A stretch of 64,000 nucleotides of DNA from Flavobacterium aquariorum (GTDB lineage: Bacteria; Bacteroidota; Bacteroidia; Flavobacteriales; Flavobacteriaceae). The notes beneath the pieces are model-generated. The model searched no databases. It had not been told where the DNA came from and saw nothing but the letters and a program-made list of their open reading frames with translations. Numbering within the stretch: the stretch's first letter is position 1; each line of letters opens with the position of its first letter. The stretch is from NCBI RefSeq assembly GCF_003254745.1, contig NZ_QKXH01000011.1, forward strand, positions 62,001-126,000. The letters are read 5' to 3'. Below are positions 23,071-31,728 of this stretch, in pieces. Made by a program: the position numbers and the translations under genes.

Positions 23071-25701
23071 TTAGAAAGGGTAATTGATACCAAAATTAAA
23101 TACTGAATTCGCAAAATTATATTGTGTGAACCATCTATCGCCCATTTCTAAGGCAGGATTGTATGTTTTGAATCCCATATCTACTCGAACCGCAAAAAAG
23201 CCTAAATCATATCGTATACCAAATCCAGTACCCAAAGCCATTTCTTTTAAATCTTTTATTGAATTAAATTTTGCAGGTTCATAATTAACCACATCCAAAA
23301 CATTCCAAATATTTCCTGCATCAGCAAAAAGAGCCCCATTCCATTTTCCGGTTATTAGAAATCGGTATTCACCACTGATCGCAATTTTCATATTGGCTTC
23401 GTTAAAGTCATTAGAAAAAGAGCTGCTTCCCGGCCCCAAATTATAAGGTTGCCACGCTCTATTATCATTGGCTCCACCTGCATAATAACTCTTTGAGAAA
23501 GGAATCGAATTTGAGTTTCCATAAGGAATTGCAATGCCAAAAAAAGCTCTCATCGCAAATACATTTGCCTTATTTACATTCCAATGTTTGATATAATCAA
23601 ATTCCGTTTTTATGTATTCGGAATATTCCAAATTGAAAATTTCATAGTTCCCATTTCCGTTTTTAGGGATGTTGCTTACATTTGAAATCAAAGACAATAA
23701 AGTTCCCGCAGATTCTATTTTGGTCCTAAAAGTATAAAAGGTATTGTCTTGTAAATCTTTCTTACTTGTTTTGGTGAAATTAAAATTGGTTGCCAAAATA
23801 AAATCATTATCAGTAAGTCTTATTCTTTGTTGTTCAATATTACTTACATCTTGGTATTCTTGATCATCTGGTCTCAAAACTGTCTGTAACGTTAAAACTT
23901 CTTTTGTAAAAGTAGAGGTCCCGCTTTCAATAATCAAATTATTATCAACGTCAACATTAAGAGGATTGGTATTGTATGTTTTTCCAATAGTATTTAAAGC
24001 ATCATAAGAACTATTATAGACATTAAAATAATTTTCAGGATTAAGATTACGAACATACTGAAAATTGAATAGGTCAAACCTTGCAGTAGTGTTCTTTTTA
24101 GGTGTCCAGTTATAAGAAAGTGATCCTGTAAAATTTTCTTTATCCAATCCTATATTCGTTTGTTTTGAAAGACCTAAACTAACAACTGTGGACGGTATCA
24201 TACTTTTCGGAATTATTTTTTCCGTTTTAACGGGAAATAGAATTCGTGGGAAGTTCAGCTTGGCATCTAAACCATACTCTGATACATTAAAAAAACTATC
24301 ATTTGAATCAGCAATATCATTTGAAGCGCCTATATTTCCTCTTGCCGAAAGCTCTAAAGTCTCAGCTCCATTAAAAACATTTCGGATTGTTTCCGTAATA
24401 CTGCCCGTAATCCCAAAATCTTCTATATTCGAATGAGTAACATCCAAAGTATAACCAAAACTGTATTTTTTACGGGGAGTTAAATAAATCTTGGCAACCA
24501 AGGATTCACCTAAAGTGTCTTTAGGGTCAACCTGATATTGTATGGTTGGATAATTAAATATCTTTAAATTATTCAAATACCGAGTAGTCAAAACTGTTTT
24601 GTTGTCATTAAAGAGGTTTCCCTTAGTTAAAAAAACGGCGTCTGTTATAGCATGGGGACGGTATTTTATTTTTTCATATCCATACAAATTCATGTTGTTA
24701 TAAGTCACACTGTCTTTAATTGCCAGATCATGTCTTTCCGGCTTATAATCGGTGTAGATTTTAATCTCGCTGATTTTATATAATTTAAATGGCTCTGTTT
24801 TGGTCGAATCATTTTCCTGATAAGAATAATCTCCAACATTCAAGGTTACACTAGCCTTGTCTTTTTTATTTATGGTATCAATATCAAAAGTGACATAATT
24901 AGCTTGGAAACGGTAGGCCCCATGGTTTCTAAAAAGAGTAGTTATTCGATTTTTTTCACTTTCAAAATCTTCGGTTTTATATTGTTTACCAGGAACGATA
25001 AACGATTTTGAAGTTTTATAAATAGAGTCTAAAACAGGAGTTTCGATCGCCGTTCTTAAGGAATCAATAAAATAAGGATTTCCAGTTGTCAGATAGTATT
25101 TTAATTTCGCATTTTTAGGAGCTAAAGAATCTCGCTTATAGGTTGCATCAACATCAAAGTAACCATTGTTGAAATAATAACTTTTAAGTCTTGTTAATGA
25201 TTTTTTAGCTTTTAGGGTATCCAAAATTACTGGTGCTTCTCCTGTTTCTTTTAAAAACTTATGAAACCCTAGATACCAAAAAGATTTACGAAGTCCTTCA
25301 ATTTGTTTTGCCGAAAGCCATTTGACTTCTCTATCATATTTCTTTTTATTGTTTAAATATTTCAAATTGAATGTAGAATCAGGATTTGGATTGGCCAAAT
25401 TATACAAATTTAACAAAAATCGATATCCTATTATGGGCACTTTACTGTTTGGTTGCTGATACAACTGATCATATATGGTTTGATTCTTGAGCAATTTGCC
25501 ATTTTCAAAGATTTCATTTTTGACAAGAAGCTGTTTTCTGGCAGGAACCCTCTTTTCTGAATTACAAGCATAGAAAAAAACACTAATTAGGATAAATAAT
25601 GATATTTTTGCGAGATTATTTTTCTTCTCAAAAAGTATGAATTGCCCTAGATGCCAAGCAAACCGCTTTTTTGTTTTAAAGAAAGAAAAAAATTTATTCA
25701 T
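23071..25701 (-). CDS. BamA/TamA-family outer-membrane protein (TamL-like lipoprotein)
   Basis: An 876-residue protein with a hydrophobic segment followed by a lipobox-like FFYAC (cysteine near residue 46), POTRA-like repeats (to about residue 430) and a C-terminal beta barrel that ends in phenylalanine (NFGINYPF). Lipidated TamA relatives (TamL) are known in Bacteroidota and act in outer-membrane protein or lipid transport. Its position beside trmH, porT and menG supports the call. Oddly, about 30 charged residues precede the signal segment when the only ATG (25701) is used, and no later start codon is visible. A TACTTTTG element lies at 25732-25739. Confidence 0.8.
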   Translation of the reverse strand: MNKFFSFFKTKKRFAWHLGQFILFEKKNNLAKISLFILISVFFYACNSEKRVPARKQLLVKNEIFENGKLLKNQTIYDQLYQQPNSKVPIIGYRFLLNLYNLANPNPDSTFNLKYLNNKKKYDREVKWLSAKQIEGLRKSFWYLGFHKFLKETGEAPVILDTLKAKKSLTRLKSYYFNNGYFDVDATYKRDSLAPKNAKLKYYLTTGNPYFIDSLRTAIETPVLDSIYKTSKSFIVPGKQYKTEDFESEKNRITTLFRNHGAYRFQANYVTFDIDTINKKDKASVTLNVGDYSYQENDSTKTEPFKLYKISEIKIYTDYKPERHDLAIKDSVTYNNMNLYGYEKIKYRPHAITDAVFLTKGNLFNDNKTVLTTRYLNNLKIFNYPTIQYQVDPKDTLGESLVAKIYLTPRKKYSFGYTLDVTHSNIEDFGITGSITETIRNVFNGAETLELSARGNIGASNDIADSNDSFFNVSEYGLDAKLNFPRILFPVKTEKIIPKSMIPSTVVSLGLSKQTNIGLDKENFTGSLSYNWTPKKNTTARFDLFNFQYVRNLNPENYFNVYNSSYDALNTIGKTYNTNPLNVDVDNNLIIESGTSTFTKEVLTLQTVLRPDDQEYQDVSNIEQQRIRLTDNDFILATNFNFTKTSKKDLQDNTFYTFRTKIESAGTLLSLISNVSNIPKNGNGNYEIFNLEYSEYIKTEFDYIKHWNVNKANVFAMRAFFGIAIPYGNSNSIPFSKSYYAGGANDNRAWQPYNLGPGSSSFSNDFNEANMKIAISGEYRFLITGKWNGALFADAGNIWNVLDVVNYEPAKFNSIKDLKEMALGTGFGIRYDLGFFAVRVDMGFKTYNPALEMGDRWFTQYNFANSVFNFGINYPF

Positions 25702-25731
25702 GAGGGGACTCGTGTTATAGAATATTTAATT

Positions 25732-25739
25732 CAAAAGTA
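25732..25739 (-). promoter_or_regulatory. Candidate -7 element of the TamL-like gene
   Basis: Minus strand TACTTTTG matches TAnnTTTG and lies 30 bases before the ATG; this supports the upstream start at 25701. Confidence 0.45.
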
Positions 25740-25748
25740 CATTTTTTT

Positions 25749-26477
25749 ATGCTTAGTAAAAACCAAATAAAGCTTATATCGAGTTTGCAACAAAAAAAAC
25801 ATCGTTTTGCAAATCAATTGTTTTTTGCCGAGGGCGTAAAAGTAATTCAAGAATTAGTAAAATCAAATTTTGAATTAGAACATCTTTACACAACCAATGA
25901 GGATTTTACTGACATTGCTTCTAATAAAAGAAGTGTTATTTCAGAAAACGAATTAAACAAAATCAGCGCTTTGTCCACACCGAATACATGTTTAGCATTA
26001 TTCAAAATTCCTTTAGAGAGCAAAATTATCGAGTCTGGACTTGTTGTAGCCCTTGACTCTATTCGCGACCCTGGCAATTTAGGCACTATTCTAAGACTTT
26101 GTGATTGGTTTGGAATCCACCAATTGATATGCTCAAAAGAGACGGTTGATATTTACAATCCGAAAGTCGTTCAGGCCACAATGGGTTCGATTGCAAGGGT
26201 AAATGTCAATTATATTGACCTAGACGCCTTTCTAAAAAAAACTAAATTACCCGTTTTTGGAACCTTTATGGACAGTGAAAACATTTACAAAACAACTTTG
26301 CCTCAAGAAGGAATTATTGTTATGGGAAATGAAGCGAACGGGATTTCTGAAAATATAGAAAAACTAATTACCAAAAGACTTACCATTCCACGTTTTGGGG
26401 ATCTTCAAATCACCGAAAGTCTGAATGTGGCCACTGCTACCGCCATTATCCTAAGCGAATTCAGAAGGCAAAATTAA
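25749..26477 (+). CDS. TrmH/SpoU-family RNA 2'-O-methyltransferase
   Basis: A 242-residue SPOUT methyltransferase. The N-terminal substrate-binding part (KIISSLQQKKHRFANQLFFAEG-like) precedes the knotted catalytic domain with DSIRDPGNLGTILR, GNEANGIS and LTIPRFGDLQITESLNVATATAI. It should use SAM to methylate a ribose in rRNA or tRNA; the target cannot be told. It is transcribed divergently from the TamL-like gene and convergently with porT. Confidence 0.9.
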   Translation: MLSKNQIKLISSLQQKKHRFANQLFFAEGVKVIQELVKSNFELEHLYTTNEDFTDIASNKRSVISENELNKISALSTPNTCLALFKIPLESKIIESGLVVALDSIRDPGNLGTILRLCDWFGIHQLICSKETVDIYNPKVVQATMGSIARVNVNYIDLDAFLKKTKLPVFGTFMDSENIYKTTLPQEGIIVMGNEANGISENIEKLITKRLTIPRFGDLQITESLNVATATAIILSEFRRQN

Positions 26478-26490
26478 ATATAGCTTATTT

Positions 26491-27222
26491 CTAATGAAAG
26501 GTGAAATTAATCAAAAAGCCTCTCGATTTCATAGACTCAATATTACTTGTCCAAGGGCTGTTGGGGTCTTTGTCGCGTATTAATTCGTCAGAAATTCCAA
26601 ATTGCCCTCGAATCGATGGTGAAAATATAAAGTATTCCGAAAAGATATCAATCCCAAAACCCAACTCATAGTTAGTGGTCCAACTTTTTACTCTAAATCG
26701 TTCTTCAAGATTGTCGTCCAATGATTTTGCATTACTGGACAAATTTAAATTTGCTGACACTCCACCCAATAAATAGGGGCGAACATTTCCAGTTCGAAGA
26801 GAAGAGAATTTTAACAATAAAGGAAAATTGATATAAGTGCTATTTATGTCTCTGATTGCATCACTTGAACTATCAAAACCAACAGTTGGAGGATAATGTA
26901 GCGTTCTATTGGAATAATAAAGTCCCGGTTCAAAACGCAAATCCAAATATTCCATCAATCTTAAATTGGTCACTAATCCGACATTGAATCCTACTGTATT
27001 GTCGGTTTGGATATCTGATGAATATCTTGGATCTGTTTCCATTTTTTTATAATCTATTTTAAAATCATAACTGTTAAATCCTAAAAAAAAACCGAAATAG
27101 ATTTTTTTCTTTTGCCAATTTTCTAGATTTATAATAGGATCCTTACCGAAAATACTTTTTGAATTCTGAGCACTTCCTTTTATGGCTATAGTCAATAGAA
27201 TTAATACAATTATTTTTTTCAT
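26491..27222 (-). CDS. porT: PorT-family outer-membrane protein (type IX secretion)
   Basis: A 243-residue protein with an N-terminal signal peptide (MKKIIVLILLTIAIKGSAQ) and an eight-strand-barrel-like sequence (YFGFFLGFNSYDFKI, VGFNVGLVTNLRL, YLDLRFEPGLYYSNR). This pattern and its place directly after menG match PorT/SprT, needed for type IX protein secretion and gliding in Bacteroidota. General PorT-like barrels share the fold, so the specific T9SS role is a strong inference. Confidence 0.8.
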   Translation of the reverse strand: MKKIIVLILLTIAIKGSAQNSKSIFGKDPIINLENWQKKKIYFGFFLGFNSYDFKIDYKKMETDPRYSSDIQTDNTVGFNVGLVTNLRLMEYLDLRFEPGLYYSNRTLHYPPTVGFDSSSDAIRDINSTYINFPLLLKFSSLRTGNVRPYLLGGVSANLNLSSNAKSLDDNLEERFRVKSWTTNYELGFGIDIFSEYFIFSPSIRGQFGISDELIRDKDPNSPWTSNIESMKSRGFLINFTFH

Positions 27223-27245
27223 ATTTGTGCCGAATGTTTTCAGTA

Positions 27246-27977
27246 TTATTTTTTGGAAGCGCTATAAATAGTTGCAACTCCAAACGTTTGTGGCATAGCT
27301 TTCACATTTATAAACCCAGTTTTTCTTAAAATATTGTTTAATGCTTCTCCAAAAGGAAAAGAAGCAGCTGATTCGGATAAATAACCATAGGCAACATCAT
27401 CCTTTGAAAAGAGCTTCCCTATTAATGGTAAAATATTTTTGGTGTAGAAATTATATCCTTGTTTGTAAGGCGTTTTCTCCGGTACGGAAGTTTCCAGAAT
27501 AACAAAAATTCCACCTGGTTTTAGTACTCTCAAAATTTCGGCCAAGCCTTTTTCAAGGTGTTCAAAATTTCGAACGCCGAATGCCACTGTTATGGCATCA
27601 AAAAAATGATCTTCAAAAGGCATGTTCTCGGAATCTCCCAATACCATTTCAATTGTTTGAGACAATTTTCTTTCCTCAATTTTACTCTTCCCTATTTCGA
27701 GCATTCCAGCCGAAATATCAAGTCCTATAATTTTTTTTGCTTTGGTTTGCGCCATCAAAATAGCAAGATCACCAGTTCCTGTTGCAATATCCAAAACATT
27801 TTCTGGATTGGTCTGGGTAACCAATTGCAATACTTTTTTTCTCCATTTAACATCGATACCAAATGATATAACTCGATTAAGGCTGTCATAGTTACCTGAA
27901 ATGGTATCAAACATTTTGGCAACTTGTTCTTTTTTACTTAGTGAAGAATCTTTATAGGGTGTGATTTCTTTTGGCAT
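27246..27977 (-). CDS. menG: Demethylmenaquinone methyltransferase
   Basis: A class I SAM-dependent methyltransferase (UbiE/MenG family) for the last step of menaquinone synthesis. Motifs are DNYDSLNRV-like FDTISGNYDSLNRVISFG, LDIATGTGDLA and GVRNFEHLEKGLAEI. I chose the ATG at 27975-27977 (MPKEITPYKD, 243 residues, the family norm). A start nine codons earlier is possible, but it would place a TATATTTG promoter-like element (27992-27999) inside the gene. It is followed by porT after 23 bases. Confidence 0.93.
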   Translation of the reverse strand: MPKEITPYKDSSLSKKEQVAKMFDTISGNYDSLNRVISFGIDVKWRKKVLQLVTQTNPENVLDIATGTGDLAILMAQTKAKKIIGLDISAGMLEIGKSKIEERKLSQTIEMVLGDSENMPFEDHFFDAITVAFGVRNFEHLEKGLAEILRVLKPGGIFVILETSVPEKTPYKQGYNFYTKNILPLIGKLFSKDDVAYGYLSESAASFPFGEALNNILRKTGFINVKAMPQTFGVATIYSASKK

Positions 27978-28196
27978 TTTTTTAGTTTGTACAAATATAA
28001 ACAAACTGTATAAACTATAAATGTGTTTTTGGTTTTGGTTAAAATTTTATTTGAAAACTCATTTTTGTAGCAAATATCACACTTAAAACGAAAATAAAAA
28101 AAATGAAAAAAAATTGAAATATCACCAAAAGTGGGTATTGTGGAAACTGTTTTTATTACTGATGTTTGTACTTTAAAATTTAAATATTTTTTTTAA

Positions 28197-28514
28197 ATGA
28201 TTAGACGGGAATTAATGACCCAAATCAAATGGATGCTTCTTGCGCTATTTATCTCATTTGTTCTTGTATTATTTTTTGAAGGTACCGTCAGTAATGGCAG
28301 TATTATTTTAAAAGCGCAAAATACGTTCTTAGGATTAAATTTGTTTTTGGAAATTTTAATTTTCTTTGCCTTTAGTACCTTTGTGGTATTTGGTACTAAA
28401 GGCTTTTTTGAGTTGTACTCTCAAAGATTATCAAATTATATTGTCTTCATTTCGGGGATAATATTGATATTTGTGATTTGTATATTATGTTATCAAATCT
28501 TAGTACAAGAATGA
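28197..28514 (+). CDS. Small three-helix membrane protein, unknown
   Basis: A 105-residue protein with three predicted membrane helices (about 10-27, 45-67 and 80-100). No motif is recognised. It stands alone between menG and folA with a perfect terminator behind it, which supports it as a real gene. A second possible start is Met7. Confidence 0.6.
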   Translation: MIRRELMTQIKWMLLALFISFVLVLFFEGTVSNGSIILKAQNTFLGLNLFLEILIFFAFSTFVVFGTKGFFELYSQRLSNYIVFISGIILIFVICILCYQILVQE

Positions 28515-28532
28515 GTCATCCCGCTAATCATT

Positions 28533-28571
28533 AAAAAAAGCATCCTAAATATTTAGGATGCTTTTTTTTTG
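28533..28571 (+). terminator. Terminator of the small membrane protein / folA
   Basis: Long perfect palindrome AGCATCCTAAAT / ATTTAGGATGCT with A and T runs either side; it can serve both the plus gene and minus-strand folA. Confidence 0.9.
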
Positions 28572-28613
28572 AGTTTTATTTCAATATTACCAAGGAACCA
28601 AAACAACATACAT

Positions 28614-29096
28614 TTATACTTTGACGAATGTTTGATAGGTATAAGCAAATTGATGTTTTTCGTCTATAGGATTAAATTCTGATTGGATTTCTTTCCAATC
28701 ACCGGAATTGATTTCCGGGAAAAAAGCATCTGCATCAAAGCTATGATGCACTCTCGTGATTTCAAGCTGGTCTGCAAATTGAAGCCCCAAATTATAAATT
28801 TCTCCTCCTCCAATAATAAATGAAGTTTCGTTTTCCGGGCAAATTGAGATTGCTTTTTCAATACTATCAACTACAATGCAACCTTCTGGATTATAGTTTT
28901 TATTTCGTGTGATAACAACATGCGTTCTATTAGGAAGTGGCTTTGGAAAACTTTCAAAAGTTTTTCTTCCCATTATTATATGATGTCCTGTTGTTAAGAA
29001 TTTGAATCTTTTAAAATCATTGGGCAGATGCCAAACTAGCTCATTATTTTTCCCGAGAGCATTATTTTCCGCCACGGCAGCAATCATAATAATCAT
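28614..29096 (-). CDS. folA: Dihydrofolate reductase
   Basis: A 160-residue enzyme that makes tetrahydrofolate with NADPH. MIIMIAAVAENNALGKNNELVWHLPNDF gives the Met20-loop and the active-site acid region (WHLPND), followed by GRKTFESFPKPLPNR and FIIGGGEIY. The start at 29094-29096 fits the family; an earlier ATG at 29129 would overlap the upstream gene by 23 bases. The neighbouring 2TM gene is 10 bases upstream. thyA, which uses the same folate pool, lies nearby at 30009. Confidence 0.94.
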   Translation of the reverse strand: MIIMIAAVAENNALGKNNELVWHLPNDFKRFKFLTTGHHIIMGRKTFESFPKPLPNRTHVVITRNKNYNPEGCIVVDSIEKAISICPENETSFIIGGGEIYNLGLQFADQLEITRVHHSFDADAFFPEINSGDWKEIQSEFNPIDEKHQFAYTYQTFVKV

Positions 29097-29106
29097 ACGA
29101 ATGGTG

Positions 29107-29439
29107 TTATTTAGAATTATTTTCTTCAATTTTAGATTTCAATTGCTCTATTTTTTTTTGCTGTAAAGCAACTAATCGGTCAATTTGATCTCTCTCCCAA
29201 TTTTTATTCATAAAGCGATCTGTTATAAAAACTTTTATGAAATGCAAAACAAAAAAGAACAACCATAAAGTTATGCCCCAAATGCACCAATGTATATTAA
29301 ATCCCGTATCAAAAAAGTAAGTTGCTGCAATCAAAAAAATAGTGAACAACATCAAGAAAACAAAATGGTAGTATAATCTTTTCTTTTGTTTTATTCGGTT
29401 TCTGGCATACTCATATTGTTCGTGTAATTCTTTTTCCAT
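29107..29439 (-). CDS. 2TM-domain membrane protein
   Basis: A 110-residue protein with two membrane helices (about residues 24-43 and 50-72) and a charged C-terminal coiled-coil tail (DRLVALQQKKIEQLKSKIEE). It matches the small 2TM-domain proteins common in flavobacteria, whose function is unknown to me. It probably shares a transcript with folA. Confidence 0.75.
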   Translation of the reverse strand: MEKELHEQYEYARNRIKQKKRLYYHFVFLMLFTIFLIAATYFFDTGFNIHWCIWGITLWLFFFVLHFIKVFITDRFMNKNWERDQIDRLVALQQKKIEQLKSKIEENNSK

Positions 29440-29671
29440 GATTTAAATTTTGCTCATAAAGATAAAATTTATTTTTAAAAATCTCCATTATGATTATTGA
29501 ATCTTTAAAGAGAAAACGTTTTCTTTTTTCAAATTGGAATTTAAACGATTCAATTTCTTTTTAAAAGTAAAAAACTGAAAGCTTTTTTGCTTTTATGCTA
29601 AAAATGAGACAGCTTGTGCAAACTTAAAAATATTTCATTTACTTTGTTATAACTTTAAAAATGAAATAGTT

Positions 29672-29968
29672 ATGTCTATAAAAAAACAATTTATAAAAAC
29701 TAAGCCCGTTTGTAAGGTCACGTTTTCTGTAGAAGCGAAAGAAGCTAATCAAGTATCTGTAATTGGTGATTTCAATGATTGGAAAGTAGAAGAAGGAGCT
29801 TTAAGCAAATTAAAAAATGGAACTTTTAAAGGATCTTTTGACTTAACTAAAGATTCAGCATACGAGTTCAAATATGTAATTGACGGTACTTATGTAAATG
29901 AGCCAGAAGCTGATTCATTCAAGTGGAATGATTTCGCAGGAGCTGAAAACGGCGTATTGGTAGTATAA
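29672..29968 (+). CDS. Stand-alone glycogen-binding (CBM48/E-set) protein
   Basis: A 98-residue protein made of one early-set/CBM48 domain: KVTFSVEAKEANQVSVIGDFNDW, then a strand-rich part ending KYVIDGTYVNEPEAD. These domains bind alpha-glucans or adenylate-type ligands in branching enzymes and AMPK. There is no catalytic domain here and no sugar gene adjacent. It has its own terminator. A role in glycogen sensing is only a guess. Confidence 0.85.
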   Translation: MSIKKQFIKTKPVCKVTFSVEAKEANQVSVIGDFNDWKVEEGALSKLKNGTFKGSFDLTKDSAYEFKYVIDGTYVNEPEADSFKWNDFAGAENGVLVV

Positions 29969-29973
29969 CAATT

Positions 29974-30006
29974 AAAAAAAATCCGCTATTAAAGCGGATT
30001 TTTTTA
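29974..30006. terminator. Terminator between CBM48 gene and thyA
   Basis: AAATCCGC / GCGGATTT with a 7-base loop and A/T runs on both sides, between convergent genes. Confidence 0.85.
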
Positions 30007-30008
30007 AT

Positions 30009-30860
30009 CTATACAGCTACACTTCCCTTGATTAAGGCATGTGGCTCATATCCTTCTAGTGTAAAATCATCAAAATCAAAATCGAAGATGTTTTTTACAT
30101 TTGGATTTAAAATCATTTTTGGCAATGGTTTTGGCTCGCGGGTAAGTTGCAACTCAAGCTGCTCAAAATGGTTATTGTATATGTGTGCATCACCAAATGT
30201 GTGTATAAACTCCCCTACTTCAAGGTCACAAACTTGCGCAATCATCATAGTTAACAGTGCATAAGAAGCTATATTAAAAGGGACTCCCAAAAAGACATCA
30301 GCACTTCGTTGATACAACTGACAGGAAAGTTTTCCTTTAGTCTCTCCTTTGGATTCATCTGGAGAAGCAACATAAAACTGAAAAAAAGCATGACAAGGAG
30401 GCAAAGCTGCTTTATTATTAGCAACATTTTCCTCAAATGACTTTGTCGTATCCGGTAAAACTGACGGATTCCAGGCCGAAATCAACATTCTTCGGCTGTT
30501 TGGGTTTGTTTTTAATTCAACTATAAGTTGGCTAATTTGGTCAATTTCCTCACTGTTCCAATTGCGCCATTGGTGACCATAAACTGGACCTAAATCACCG
30601 TTACTATCTGCCCAGGCGTCCCATATTTTGACTCCGTTTTCTTGAAGATATTTGACATTGGTATCTCCTTTAAGAAACCAAAGTAATTCATATATAATCG
30701 ATTTAAGGTGCAATTTTTTGGTAGTTACCATTGGAAACCCTTCACTTAAATCAAATCGCATTTGATAACCAAATACGCTTTTTGTACCAGTTCCTGTGCG
30801 ATCTCCTTTTTGACAACCATTATGCATAATATGTTGTACTAAGTCTAGATATTGCTTCAT
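30009..30860 (-). CDS. thyA: Thymidylate synthase
   Basis: A 283-residue enzyme that converts dUMP to dTMP with methylenetetrahydrofolate. [28 protein letters not shown], the catalytic Cys156 in [11 protein letters not shown] and [20 protein letters not shown] are present. Relative to the short E. coli form there are small insertions before the catalytic cysteine and after FYV. The start at 30860 ([11 protein letters not shown]) is preferred to 30905 because the upstream region holds inverted repeats. Confidence 0.95.
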   Translation of the reverse strand: MKQYLDLVQHIMHNGCQKGDRTGTGTKSVFGYQMRFDLSEGFPMVTTKKLHLKSIIYELLWFLKGDTNVKYLQENGVKIWDAWADSNGDLGPVYGHQWRNWNSEEIDQISQLIVELKTNPNSRRMLISAWNPSVLPDTTKSFEENVANNKAALPPCHAFFQFYVASPDESKGETKGKLSCQLYQRSADVFLGVPFNIASYALLTMMIAQVCDLEVGEFIHTFGDAHIYNNHFEQLELQLTREPKPLPKMILNPNVKNIFDFDFDDFTLEGYEPHALIKGSVAV

Positions 30861-30879
30861 TTGTATTTGATTGTTAAAC

Positions 30880-30932
30880 TGTTTAATCGTCAATTTGTCT
30901 AACAAAAACGATTAAACAAATTACCGATTAAA
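30880..30932. repeat. Repeated GATTAAAC motifs upstream of thyA
   Basis: TGTTTAATCGT (30880-30890) and ACGATTAAACA (30908-30918) are exact complements, and a further CGATTAAAC occurs at 30924-30932. The three copies lie just before the thyA start and look like operator or hairpin sequence. Confidence 0.55.
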
Positions 30933-30942
30933 CTATTCTAAA

Positions 30943-31566
30943 TTACGATTCTCTTTTGGAAATTTCATCACGGATTTTAGCCGCTTTTTCATAATCTTCA
31001 TGCTCAACCGCCTGTTCAAGCAATTCATTTAATTCCTGTAAAGTATGATTAGAATAAGTACTACCCGATTCATTGCTTTCGGTACTTCCAAAAGTTTCAG
31101 GATTGGAAAGAATATCGTCCATTTCATTTGGCGTATCTGTTTCAAGAGGATTTGCTTTCAAGAAAATACCCGCTTTATCCAAAATGTTTTTATAGGTAAA
31201 AATAGGAGCATTAAATCGAATGGCTAAAGCAATGGCGTCCGAAGTTCTGGCATCAATTATTTCTTCGATTTTATCTCTTTCGCAAATAATGCTGGAGTAA
31301 AAAACACCATCTACCAGTTTATGAATAATCACTTGTTTTACCACAATATCAAATCGCTCAGCAAAATTTTTAAACAAATCATGAGTCAAAGGACGCGGTG
31401 GCTTAATTTCTTTCTCCAAAGCAATTGCAATAGACTGAGCCTCGAATGCTCCAATAACGATAGGCAATTTTCTTTCCCCATCAACCTCATTTAAGATTAA
31501 CGCATAAGCGCCATTTTGAGTTTGACTGTATGAAATTCCTTTTATAGATAATTTAACTAAGCTCAT
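30943..31566 (-). CDS. Bifunctional nuclease-family protein with UVR motif
   Basis: A 207-residue protein. The first 130 residues match the DUF151 bifunctional nuclease domain (LPIVIGAFEAQSIAIALE, DARTSDAIALAIRFNAPI). A linker is followed by a UVR-type helical hairpin (EQAVEHEDYEKAAKIRDEI) like that of UvrB/UvrC. The domain has been described as an RNase/DNase in plants and bacteria; the natural target is not known. It is a single-gene unit after the etf genes. Confidence 0.87.
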   Translation of the reverse strand: MSLVKLSIKGISYSQTQNGAYALILNEVDGERKLPIVIGAFEAQSIAIALEKEIKPPRPLTHDLFKNFAERFDIVVKQVIIHKLVDGVFYSSIICERDKIEEIIDARTSDAIALAIRFNAPIFTYKNILDKAGIFLKANPLETDTPNEMDDILSNPETFGSTESNESGSTYSNHTLQELNELLEQAVEHEDYEKAAKIRDEISKRES

Positions 31567-31655
31567 ATTGGTATAATGGAAAGCACTAAGTACTCTATTA
31601 ATTATGTCTTTTTTCTTGTTTTAAATAAAGTGCAATTTTAATCAAAATATATGGA

Positions 31656-31708
31656 ACAAAAAAGCTACCTAAAGCAAAGATACGATTATCTTATTTTTAG
31701 GTAGCTAA
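31656..31708 (-). terminator. etf operon terminator
   Basis: Minus strand AGCTACCTAAA / TTTAGGTAGCT, about 11 bp with a 20-base loop, followed by TTTTTTG, 21 bases after the etfA stop. Confidence 0.75.
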
Positions 31709-31728
31709 TTATAGTAGAAATTAAATAT

